Positions 1 through 5,481 of a stretch of DNA of 5,992 nucleotides are shown piece after piece. The notes beneath the pieces are model-generated. The model searched no databases, was not told where the DNA came from, and saw only the letters and a program-made list of their open reading frames with translations. The stretch is from Candidatus Zixiibacteriota bacterium (GTDB taxonomy: Bacteria > Zixibacteria > MSB-5A5 > GN15 > JAAZOE01). Within the stretch, counting starts at the first letter, position 1. Each line of letters begins with the position of its first letter. The translations under genes were made by a program, and so were the position numbers. The DNA lies in the NCBI GenBank assembly GCA_030588275.1, contig JAUUYJ010000161.1, positions 1 through 5,992 on the forward strand. Reading direction: 5' to 3'.

Positions 1-782
1 CTGAGTTGCTCGCGCAGTTTGTCCCAGTCGTCACCTGACGAATCGGGTGGCGCTTCCGGCTCGCTTTGATTTTCAGACGCATGATCTTTTTCGTCAACCA
101 AATTATCCGGGGTTGCCTCTGGAATCGGTTCCTGCTCCGGTTTTTGCATCTCCTCCATACTCATCTCCGCAGGTGGCTGGGGCTGAGGTGCGGGCGGGGG
201 CGTGGGGGGTGGGGCGGGGACGGCTTTCGGAGTGTGATGCGGAGTCGGAACGGAATGGCTTTCGCGTGGGACCTCTTCCGCCTCTTTCTCTTCTCGTTCA
301 AATTCGGTTATTGATTGCTCGATTGTCTCCATCTGTGAGGCAACCAAACCGCGCAGGCTGTTTAGATAATTGGATCTTATGTATCGTATCTTGTTGATGT
401 CCGCTACCAGCTTCCCCATCTGCCGTTGCATATCGGCAATCACGCTGGCTCGGTGTTGCTCCGCGTCGTGCATAATTGCATCAGCCTCATTGCTCGCCTC
501 GGCGGTAATCGTATCTGCTTCGCGGCGGGCCACGGCGATGCTGTCTTCGGCATTTTTTCGAGCATCCAAAACGGTCGCCTTGAGAGTCTCTTCAAGCGAG
601 ATCAAATGTTTCAGCCGATCCTGTAGATGCTTGTTTTCCTCGGATAGCTTAAGCACTTCGCCTCGTGCTTCCTCTAAAGCCGAAGCCGCCAAATCACGAA
701 ACAGTTCAACATCGTCGGCGTTGTAGCCGCGAAATTTTATTTCAAACTGCTGTTGTCTGAGATCGTTCGGGGTTGTTTCCAT
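1..782 (-). CDS. divIVA: DivIVA-domain coiled-coil protein (C-terminus beyond window)
   Basis: DivIVA proteins bind curved membrane at poles and division sites and act as scaffolds for division or envelope growth. The frame stays open from the ATG at 782 to the left edge, 260 codons, so the 3' end is missing. Residues 5-28 match the DivIVA membrane-binding domain: TPNDL, then KFRGYNADDVELF, with Phe17, Arg18, Gly19 and Tyr20 at the same numbers as in Bacillus subtilis DivIVA, where Phe17/Arg18 insert into the membrane. Residues about 30-170 are Ala/Glu/Arg-rich coiled coil with few helix breakers, including repeated EAD/EA units at about 75-110. Residues 187-206 are a Pro/Ala linker, followed by an acidic tail rich in Glu, Asp, Pro and Ser. 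It is already much longer than the 164-residue B. subtilis protein. The start is fixed by the family match; the ribosome site is only a purine-rich AAGAAAAG. yggS lies 30 bp upstream on the same strand. Family assignment is strong; the exact cellular role is inferred. Confidence 0.9.
   Translation of the reverse strand, partial: METTPNDLRQQQFEIKFRGYNADDVELFRDLAASALEEARGEVLKLSEENKHLQDRLKHLISLEETLKATVLDARKNAEDSIAVARREADTITAEASNEADAIMHDAEQHRASVIADMQRQMGKLVADINKIRYIRSNYLNSLRGLVASQMETIEQSITEFEREEKEAEEVPRESHSVPTPHHTPKAVPAPPPTPPPAPQPQPPAEMSMEEMQKPEQEPIPEATPDNLVDEKDHASENQSEPEAPPDSSGDDWDKLREQL
192..219 (+). other. Putative G-quadruplex motif inside the DivIVA gene
   Basis: Five G-runs of 3, 5, 6, 4 and 4 bases are separated by loops of 1, 3, 1 and 1 bases on the plus strand. 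This fits the standard G-quadruplex pattern of four or more G-tracts with loops of up to seven bases. It is the complement of CCN codons for the Pro-rich linker (residues about 188-199 of the DivIVA protein), so codon content alone could explain it. The G-rich strand is the template strand for that gene. Confidence 0.6.
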
Positions 783-812
783 AACTATTTTCTTTTCTTA
801 ACTGGTTGGGCA

Positions 813-1523
813 TTATCCACGTCGGCCAAAAATGGCCGTGCCGATCCGGACCATGTTGGAACCGCAGGCGATCGCTATCTCGAAGTCATGAGACATTCCC
901 ATCGACAAGAATTGTACCTGCTCTCCCAAATTTTGTTTCATCGCTTCAAACATATCATTCGTTTTTTCAAAAGCTTTTTTTATCGCTTCGGTCTCCCGGG
1001 TCAAAGGACCGATGGTCATCAAACCACACAGGTTGACACCGGGCAATTTTGAAATCTTTTCTGCCTCCGATAAAAGTTGGTCAAACCTGTAACCATATTT
1101 GGCCAGTTCACCAGAGGAGTTTAGTTCAATCAAACAATCGATCCTTTTTTCTAAAGCGACCGATGCGCCTGAAACCTTTTGAGCCAATTCATAAGAATCG
1201 AGCGAATGAATCATGTCAAAATATTCAACCGCTCTTTTTGCCTTATTCGACTGCAAATGACCGATCATATGCCACTTTGCAATCGGACCCAGCTCCGCAA
1301 TTTTGGCCGATCCATCCTTAACCCGACTTTCTCCCAAGTCGGTGACGCCAGCCTCAACCGCCAGAGCGGTCAGGTCGGCTGGAAAAGTTTTGGATACTGC
1401 CACCAATGTTATGTCATCCGCTTGGCGACCTGAGCGATCCGCCGCTGAGACAATTCTCTCATTAATCAGCCTCAGGTTTTGCGCTAACTGGTCTCTCGAC
1501 CCTATTTCTTGGTCATCTGCCAC
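813..1523 (-). CDS. yggS: YggS/PLPBP family pyridoxal phosphate homeostasis protein
   Basis: Cytosolic PLP-binding protein of the YggS/PROSC (PLPHP) family, a single TIM-barrel domain like the N-terminal part of alanine racemase. It buffers and delivers pyridoxal 5'-phosphate; no enzyme activity is established for the family. Visible hallmarks, numbered from the GTG at 1523: LVAVSK with the PLP-binding lysine at 45, LGESRVKD at 63-70, WHMIGHLQSNK at 84-94, GLMTIGP at 167-173, SMGMSHDFEIAI in the phosphate-binding region, and the C-terminal GSNMVRIGTAIFGRR. The product is 236 residues, the usual family length. The frame stays open upstream to a TTG at 1571, but those 16 extra residues are AT-rich coding and do not resemble the family; GTG at 1523 leaves 14 residues before the conserved NL, which is close to normal. 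No clear Shine-Dalgarno sequence precedes either start. It probably heads an operon with the DivIVA gene 30 bp downstream. Family call is near certain; the start is moderately sure. Confidence 0.95.
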   Translation of the reverse strand: MADDQEIGSRDQLAQNLRLINERIVSAADRSGRQADDITLVAVSKTFPADLTALAVEAGVTDLGESRVKDGSAKIAELGPIAKWHMIGHLQSNKAKRAVEYFDMIHSLDSYELAQKVSGASVALEKRIDCLIELNSSGELAKYGYRFDQLLSEAEKISKLPGVNLCGLMTIGPLTRETEAIKKAFEKTNDMFEAMKQNLGEQVQFLSMGMSHDFEIAIACGSNMVRIGTAIFGRRG

Positions 1524-1741
1524 AACTTTAGAATAATAAAAGTGCGGAATTAAGGTGTAATAAAAATTCAAGAAAAATCAAAATAATAAAAAAATGCGGA
1601 GAACATTGTGTCTAAATAAGGAATATGGTACAGCAATATCCAAAACAACAAGATAGATAGTCTGAAAAAATTCAATAATCAAGAACCGCCTCAATCATCA
1701 AAAAATGAAGAAGCGGTCTATTGAAATTTCTGAAATTTAGA
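1524..1741. other. AT-rich intergenic region upstream of yggS
   Basis: This gap separates the stop of the DUF255 gene from the GTG of yggS. It is markedly richer in A and T than its surroundings and holds no plausible coding frame. It should contain the yggS-divIVA promoter. TTGATT and TTGAAT hexamers occur on the minus strand around 1567-1583, but none has a good -10 box at 16-18 bp, so no promoter is called. Its right part holds a weak hairpin and a short duplicated GAAATTT (1723-1738). Confidence 0.5.
1685..1717 (-). terminator. Weak hairpin after the DUF255 gene, possible terminator
   Basis: The arms ACCGC (1685-1689) and GCGGT (1713-1717) pair, and after a C/A mismatch and a small internal bulge the TC/GA and TCAT/ATGA segments continue the stem around an A-rich loop. 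It begins 24 bp after the stop of the DUF255 gene. On the minus strand the following sequence is CTTGATTATTGAATTTTTTC, which is T-rich but lacks an immediate T-run, so termination is uncertain. Confidence 0.35.
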
Positions 1742-3916
1742 TTATTTTTCCTGACCGGTAATCCAGTTCAATTCGGCCAGCAATTCCTCCTTAGAAGTCA
1801 CCGGTAAGCGGCAGGCTCGGTTGCGGCAGAAATAATACGTCAACTCCTCCCCGGCCGGTCGCCCTTCTAACAGAGGCAGGTTTGATTCGTTTTTGCCAAG
1901 AGCGCCAACGACAACCTTGTTCGGAATAAACCGCGAAAATATCTCTCGATTGTATCTCTCCATCTCATCGGTCCGGTCCGGTCCGGTGATGACAATCTCA
2001 ATCGGTTCCTCAAGGGCAAAACAACCGGCCACAAGGAGCATCGCCACCGATCGAGGGGATTGTGCCGCAATCCCGGAAACCGCTTCCAAAGTTATTTGAG
2101 CCGTTTCGCCAAGCGCCTCGTCACCGGTGATGCTATGTAACCGGAGAAGGCTGAGAATCATGACAAAGGCGGGTGAGGGGGTCGCTCCATCGGTAAGATC
2201 GCGCGGACGAAAAATCAAATCCTCTGCCCCTCCAACGGCCCCTTCCCCAGTTAATTCACCGGGTGAGGAATAGAAGATTCTATCTTTCTCAAACAGCTCG
2301 ATCCCTTTGCGGCTAAATCCAATGGCCCGATCCAGATATTTTTCATCAAATGTGGCCTGGTACAGATCAATCAAAGCAGCGGTAAAGTAGGCATAATCTT
2401 CAAGAAGATGGATTCGCAGAAGCGATCCTTCACGATAACTGTGATACAAAAGGTCCCCGTCGGCCATATTGTCCAGAACAAAATCTGCCGAGGCACGGGC
2501 CGATTTCAGATACGATTTAGTCCCGGTCACCTGATACGCCTGGGCAAAGGCGGAGATCGCCAACCCGTTCCATGAAGCCAAAATCTTATCATCGGTCGAG
2601 GGTGGAATCCGTTCCGACCGGATCGCCAAAAGTTTATCATTGGCAGACTTTAACCTGCTGGCAAATTCCTTATCAGACAGCCCCAGTCGTTTCTTTTCCG
2701 CATCCGAATGATCTCCCAAATGTAATATCGTCCGGCCATGTTCAAAATTTCCTCCATTGGTAATTCCGTAATATCGGAAATACCAATCGGCATCCGACCC
2801 AAGGACGGACGAGACTTCCGGCTTTGTCCAGGTGTAGTAAATCCCCTCTTCCCCTTCGCTGTCAGCATCCTGTGTCGCATAAATGCCACCGCTGGAGCCG
2901 GTCATCTCTCTTTGGAGATAGCCAAGGATTCCATTGACAACATCGAGGTAATATTCGTCACCCGAATACTGGTACGCTTCGAGGTACGGAATTGTCAACA
3001 GCGCATTATCGTAAAGCATCTTTTCGAAATGAGGTACCAACCATTTGGCATCGGTCGAATAGCGATGGAAGCCACCCCCCAAATGATCGTAGATTCCCCC
3101 TTCCGCCATTTTGCGCAACGTTAAAAAGGCGGCATCGGCCAGCCCTTTATTGCCCGACATCTGAGCCGCCCGGAACATAAGTGACATATTTGTCCCCATC
3201 GGAAATTTGGGCGCACCACCAAATCCACCATAGCGGGAATCGAACGAACCGTAAATCGCCTCCGCCCCTGAGACTATGACATTTTTATCAATCGCTCGGG
3301 CCGCAAAGGTCTGTTGTGATGCTTTGGAGAGATGATCGACAATCGATTGGGCCGAGCTATAAATATCAGCCCGCTGGGTTTTGTAAGCCTCTCCCAATTC
3401 GGCGATTATTTTTTTGAACCCCGGACGACCGTACCGATCTTCAGGTGGGAAATAGGTCCCGGCGAAAAATGGCTTCTTTTCCGGGGTGAGAAAAACCGAC
3501 ATCGGCCACCCTCCACTTCCGGTCAATGCCTGGACCGCCGACATATATATCTGATCGATATCTGGTCGCTCTTCCCGATCAACCTTGATCGAGACAAAAT
3601 ATTTATTTAACAGAGCGGCCACCTCTTCGTTTTCAAACGATTCATGCTCCATGACGTGGCACCAATGGCAAGCGTTGTAGCCGATCGAAAGAAAAATCGG
3701 TTTGTCCTCGGCGATTGCTTTTGCAAATGCCTCCTCACCCCACTGATACCAATCGACCGGGTTGTCAACATGGGCTAACAGATATGGGGATGAAGCCCCC
3801 ACCAGATGATTTTTATATTCGGTTGTTTTCACTTTCTTTTCCTTAGCTGATCCACACGAGGTACCGGCCATCATAAAAAGGGTCAGGACCCAGATAAATT
3901 GAAAAAATCGTCGCAT
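1742..3916 (-). CDS. Exported DUF255 (YyaL/SPATA20-type) thioredoxin-fold protein
   Basis: Belongs to the DUF255 family (B. subtilis YyaL, mammalian SPATA20): an N-terminal thioredoxin-like domain followed by an (alpha/alpha)-barrel resembling N-acylglucosamine 2-epimerases and glycosidases. The family's biochemical role is not settled. From the ATG at 3916 the product is 724 residues. Residues 1-21 are a signal sequence (two Arg, hydrophobic core, AGTSC); Cys21 may be lipidated, although Gly at -3 is unusual. Then SSPYLLAHVDNPVDWYQWG at 42-60, the redox-type motif CHWC at 83-86, SGGWPMSVFLTP at 134-145, GGFGGAPKFP at 230-239, HLGGGFHRYS and VPHFEKMLYDNA at 278-305, DADSEGEEGIYYTW at 350-363 and DDKILASWNG at 442-451. 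The C-terminus has Cys697 and Cys702, typical of the family. A TTG five codons upstream is in frame, but it overlaps the GGTGGAG ribosome site, so the ATG is chosen. Gaps and hairpins on both sides suggest its own transcript. The export signal points to work outside the cytoplasm, which is inference. Confidence 0.93.
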   Translation of the reverse strand: MRRFFQFIWVLTLFMMAGTSCGSAKEKKVKTTEYKNHLVGASSPYLLAHVDNPVDWYQWGEEAFAKAIAEDKPIFLSIGYNACHWCHVMEHESFENEEVAALLNKYFVSIKVDREERPDIDQIYMSAVQALTGSGGWPMSVFLTPEKKPFFAGTYFPPEDRYGRPGFKKIIAELGEAYKTQRADIYSSAQSIVDHLSKASQQTFAARAIDKNVIVSGAEAIYGSFDSRYGGFGGAPKFPMGTNMSLMFRAAQMSGNKGLADAAFLTLRKMAEGGIYDHLGGGFHRYSTDAKWLVPHFEKMLYDNALLTIPYLEAYQYSGDEYYLDVVNGILGYLQREMTGSSGGIYATQDADSEGEEGIYYTWTKPEVSSVLGSDADWYFRYYGITNGGNFEHGRTILHLGDHSDAEKKRLGLSDKEFASRLKSANDKLLAIRSERIPPSTDDKILASWNGLAISAFAQAYQVTGTKSYLKSARASADFVLDNMADGDLLYHSYREGSLLRIHLLEDYAYFTAALIDLYQATFDEKYLDRAIGFSRKGIELFEKDRIFYSSPGELTGEGAVGGAEDLIFRPRDLTDGATPSPAFVMILSLLRLHSITGDEALGETAQITLEAVSGIAAQSPRSVAMLLVAGCFALEEPIEIVITGPDRTDEMERYNREIFSRFIPNKVVVGALGKNESNLPLLEGRPAGEELTYYFCRNRACRLPVTSKEELLAELNWITGQEK
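1970..1987. repeat. Short 5-bp tandem repeat (GGTCC x3 plus GGT) in coding sequence
   Basis: Three complete GGTCC units plus a partial fourth lie inside the DUF255 gene, encoding the TGPDRT stretch. Because the unit is not a multiple of three, gain or loss of one would shift the frame. With only 3.6 copies it may be chance. Confidence 0.5.
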
Positions 3917-3922
3917 TATTTT

Positions 3923-3929
3923 CTCCACC
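3923..3929 (-). promoter_or_regulatory. Shine-Dalgarno sequence that fixes the DUF255 gene start
   Basis: GGTGGAG ends six bases before the ATG at 3916 on the minus strand. It overlaps the TTG and GTG codons of the longer in-frame reading at 3931, which have no ribosome site of their own, so translation most likely begins at the ATG. Confidence 0.75.
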
Positions 3930-4069
3930 AATGATCGCTTTTATAATCGCCATTTTTGGTTATTCGATTTCGACAAGGCAAACGGACCTTATCGACTCCG
4001 GATATTCAATAACATTACGAACTGACCCGATTTTTGGATAACTAATTAAGACAGTAATTAATCAAGAAA
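3930..4069. other. Upstream region of the DUF255 gene
   Basis: No coding frame is visible here. On the minus strand TATAAA (plus coordinates 3940-3945) is a fair -10 box about 25 bp before the start codon, but the hexamer 17 bp upstream of it is far from TTGACA. It could be a promoter needing an activator or a non-sigma-70 promoter, or chance in AT-rich DNA. Two TAATTA elements (4043-4061 area) flank ten bases or so and have no assigned role. Confidence 0.3.
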
Positions 4070-4094
4070 CCACCCCGCTTTAAAAGCGGAGTGG
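4062..4094 (-). terminator. Rho-independent terminator of the propeller lipoprotein gene
   Basis: CCAC (4070-4073) pairs with GTGG (4091-4094) and, after one C/A mismatch, CCGCTT pairs with AAGCGG, giving a strong stem with a tiny TAA-type loop. In the direction of the minus-strand genes the stem is followed by TTTCTTGATT. It lies about 95 bp after the stop codon at 4189. The hairpin itself is clear; the T-tract is imperfect. Confidence 0.7.
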
Positions 4095-4122
4095 CTGTCG
4101 AAGGAAGAGAAGAAAGGAATCA

Positions 4123-4155
4123 ACCCCGGCATTTGGTGGAGGAGTCAGCCGGGGT
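4123..4155 (-). terminator. Second hairpin in tandem, probable terminator
   Basis: ACCCCGGC (4123-4130) and GCCGGGGT (4148-4155) are perfect 8-bp GC-rich inverted repeats around a 17-base loop. It is the first hairpin reached by transcription leaving the lipoprotein gene, 33 bp after its stop. The downstream minus-strand sequence TTGATTCCTTTCTTCTCTTCC is pyrimidine-rich with no pure T-run, so it may pause or protect the 3' end with the next hairpin doing the terminating. Confidence 0.55.
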
Positions 4156-4188
4156 CGATCGATACGGCAGGTATTTCAAACTCTATTA

Positions 4189-5292
4189 TTAGAGGTCATC
4201 CTCAGATTTCATCGCGGTTGTTTGCGATCCACCATTATAGAGAATCGTCATCAGACCAGCGGAATTCTTAACCAGACCGGAATTGATCGTCCCGGTAATC
4301 AAGGCTCGCTCGCTTTGGATAAATCGGGATACGGCCAGTCCCTCAAGATTTTTGATCAGTTTAAATTGATTCTCAAAAAAGGTGACAGCTCCACATTCGG
4401 TGCCAATCTTTATAACCCACTCGTCGGCGTTAATGGCGGTGATCCTTTCTGACGGCAAGCCGTCAGCCAGATCAAAAGTCTGCCAACGACCGCCGTCATA
4501 TACGAACAACCCCTTGTTCGTGCCGAGGTATAGGTGATTGTGAGCGTATTGCAGAGCGGTTACATTGTCAAAGAGAGTCGTGTCGCGACGGAGAAAACGT
4601 CGGTTGAAATTTTCTCCGGAGCGGTAGAACAGACCATCCCCTGCGGTTCCCACCCAGAGACCAAACGGGTCGGAATCCAAAACGGAAACATGGATTTTTT
4701 CGGCCAGCTTACGGACGCCATTCAGACCAACTTCATAAAGCCCTGAAGTCGTACCGAGATAGATCGTCTGTCCGACAGCATGAATGGCGGTAATTTCGCC
4801 GTCAAGATCAAGATCAAAATCTTCGTTGGTCAGTTGGCCATCCGACAGGGTATAAAGGTTGTCACCACCGATGAAGATTTTATTGCCGATGGCGCAGATC
4901 GCCCCCGGTTTGAACGGAGTAGGGATAAGGAGATTGTCACCTGAGGTGAGATTGTGAACCAGGATACCATCATCGACCAGAACATAAACGGACTTGTCAA
5001 TCTTAATGGCATCGGTGATGCCACCAACCGGATCAAGCATAAGATCGGATTGAGCTGTGGCAAGGAACCCAGCTTCAGGTTCATCGGTTGCCGAAGCATA
5101 ACTGACATCAATCGGGGCAACCTCAGGCTGTGTCGCGGTAAAAACCGATTCGACAATTTGAGCCATCTCTTCGTTCGGTTCAACTGCCGGCAGATAATCG
5201 ACGTCACCACGATCATCCGAGCCGCAGGCGGCAAAGAGAGATGCGGCCAAAAGGGTGATGATCAGGATTCTGATTGGGTTTTGAGCTTTCAT
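4189..5292 (-). CDS. Lipoprotein with seven-bladed 'regulator propeller' domain
   Basis: Predicted lipid-anchored beta-propeller of 367 residues. Residues 1-23 are a lipoprotein signal (Arg8, hydrophobic core, LFAAC with Cys23 as the anchor; Phe at -3 is less usual), followed by CGSDD and an acidic, probably disordered stretch to about residue 90. From about 100 the sequence repeats the two-component regulator propeller motif (Reg_prop type, L-W/Y-x-GT-xx-GL-xx-y): YLGTTSGLYEV at 178, LWVGTAGDGLFYR at 212, LYLGTNKGLFVYDGGRWQTF at 254 with DLADGLP following, and IKIGTECGAVTFF at 295. Weaker copies at 102 (VYVLVDDGILVHN), 138 (KIFIGGDNLYTLSDG) and 331 (LITGTINSGLV) bring the count to seven at 35-42 residue spacing, a full propeller. 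No kinase or DNA-binding domain is attached. The ATG at 5292 has GGAG nine bases upstream. Such domains usually bind ligands or proteins; the partner here is unknown. It is divergent from the gene at 5482 and followed by two hairpins. Confidence 0.85.
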   Translation of the reverse strand: MKAQNPIRILIITLLAASLFAACGSDDRGDVDYLPAVEPNEEMAQIVESVFTATQPEVAPIDVSYASATDEPEAGFLATAQSDLMLDPVGGITDAIKIDKSVYVLVDDGILVHNLTSGDNLLIPTPFKPGAICAIGNKIFIGGDNLYTLSDGQLTNEDFDLDLDGEITAIHAVGQTIYLGTTSGLYEVGLNGVRKLAEKIHVSVLDSDPFGLWVGTAGDGLFYRSGENFNRRFLRRDTTLFDNVTALQYAHNHLYLGTNKGLFVYDGGRWQTFDLADGLPSERITAINADEWVIKIGTECGAVTFFENQFKLIKNLEGLAVSRFIQSERALITGTINSGLVKNSAGLMTILYNGGSQTTAMKSEDDL

Positions 5293-5420
5293 GATAATTT
5301 CTCCAGTATTAAGGTTTTTTCTATCTCTTACTGAAGGTATATCAAAAGTCGTGCCAGTATTGTAATGCGTTATTTACGAGCCACTTACATAAACGGCGCA
5401 GATGGCCCACAGCCGTAATC
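5293..5420. other. Leader and upstream region of the propeller lipoprotein gene
   Basis: This is the lipoprotein-gene side of the divergent intergenic region. GGAG at 5301-5304 (minus strand) is the ribosome site, nine bases from the ATG. A possible but poor promoter on the minus strand is TTACAA with GATATA 16 bp further on (plus coordinates about 5336-5363). No open reading frame or RNA gene is recognised. Confidence 0.35.
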
Positions 5421-5436
5421 GTGTCATATTTGACAC
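5421..5436. promoter_or_regulatory. Perfect dyad GTGTCA-N4-TGACAC, candidate operator
   Basis: The 16 bases GTGTCATATTTGACAC form two perfect 6-bp half-sites around TATT. The right half-site contains most of the -35 hexamer TTGACA, a classic location for a repressor that blocks RNA polymerase. No regulator gene is in the window, and the motif is not assigned to a known family here. Part of the symmetry could arise by chance because TGACA is also promoter consensus. Confidence 0.5.
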
Positions 5437-5458
5437 ACCGGATAAAAAGCGTTATTAT
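5430..5458 (+). promoter_or_regulatory. Near-consensus sigma-70 promoter
   Basis: TTGACA (5430-5435) is a perfect -35 box, followed by an exact 17-bp spacer and TATTAT (5453-5458), five of six matches to TATAAT. Transcription would start near 5465, giving a leader of under 20 bases that begins almost at the ribosome site of the gene at 5482. Confidence 0.75.
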
Positions 5459-5466
5459 AGGTTTTT

Positions 5467-5472
5467 GGGAGG
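5467..5472 (+). promoter_or_regulatory. Strong Shine-Dalgarno sequence supporting a TTG start
   Basis: GGGAGG lies nine bases before the TTG at 5482. No ATG or GTG is at suitable distance, and the TTG is followed at once by two Lys codons and a hydrophobic run, as expected for a signal peptide. This decides the start. Confidence 0.8.
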
Positions 5473-5481
5473 TTTTACAGA

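Noticed and set aside
47..726. Long open frames on the plus strand (47-397, 370-726)
   Set aside because: They are antisense to the DivIVA gene, whose reading frame is supported by family motifs and coiled-coil composition. Their translations are low-complexity Ser/Ala/Arg/Leu and resemble nothing recognisable.
1524..1571. 16-residue N-terminal extension of the YggS protein starting at TTG 1571
   Set aside because: It encodes a Tyr/Phe-rich stretch from AT-rich DNA that is typical of intergenic sequence, has no ribosome site and is not part of the family.
3942..3947. Exact TATAAT on the plus strand
   Set aside because: The hexamer 17 bp upstream (TTTTCT) is not a -35 box, and no plus-strand gene follows; the DNA downstream holds only the terminators of minus-strand genes.
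4135..4144. GGTGGAGGAG, a Shine-Dalgarno-like run on the plus strand
   Set aside because: No start codon lies at a usable distance, and the run is simply the loop of the hairpin at 4123-4155.
4954..5334. Plus-strand open frame of 126 codons opposite the propeller gene
   Set aside because: It lies antisense to the signal peptide and first blades of a well-supported lipoprotein and shows no motif or ribosome site.
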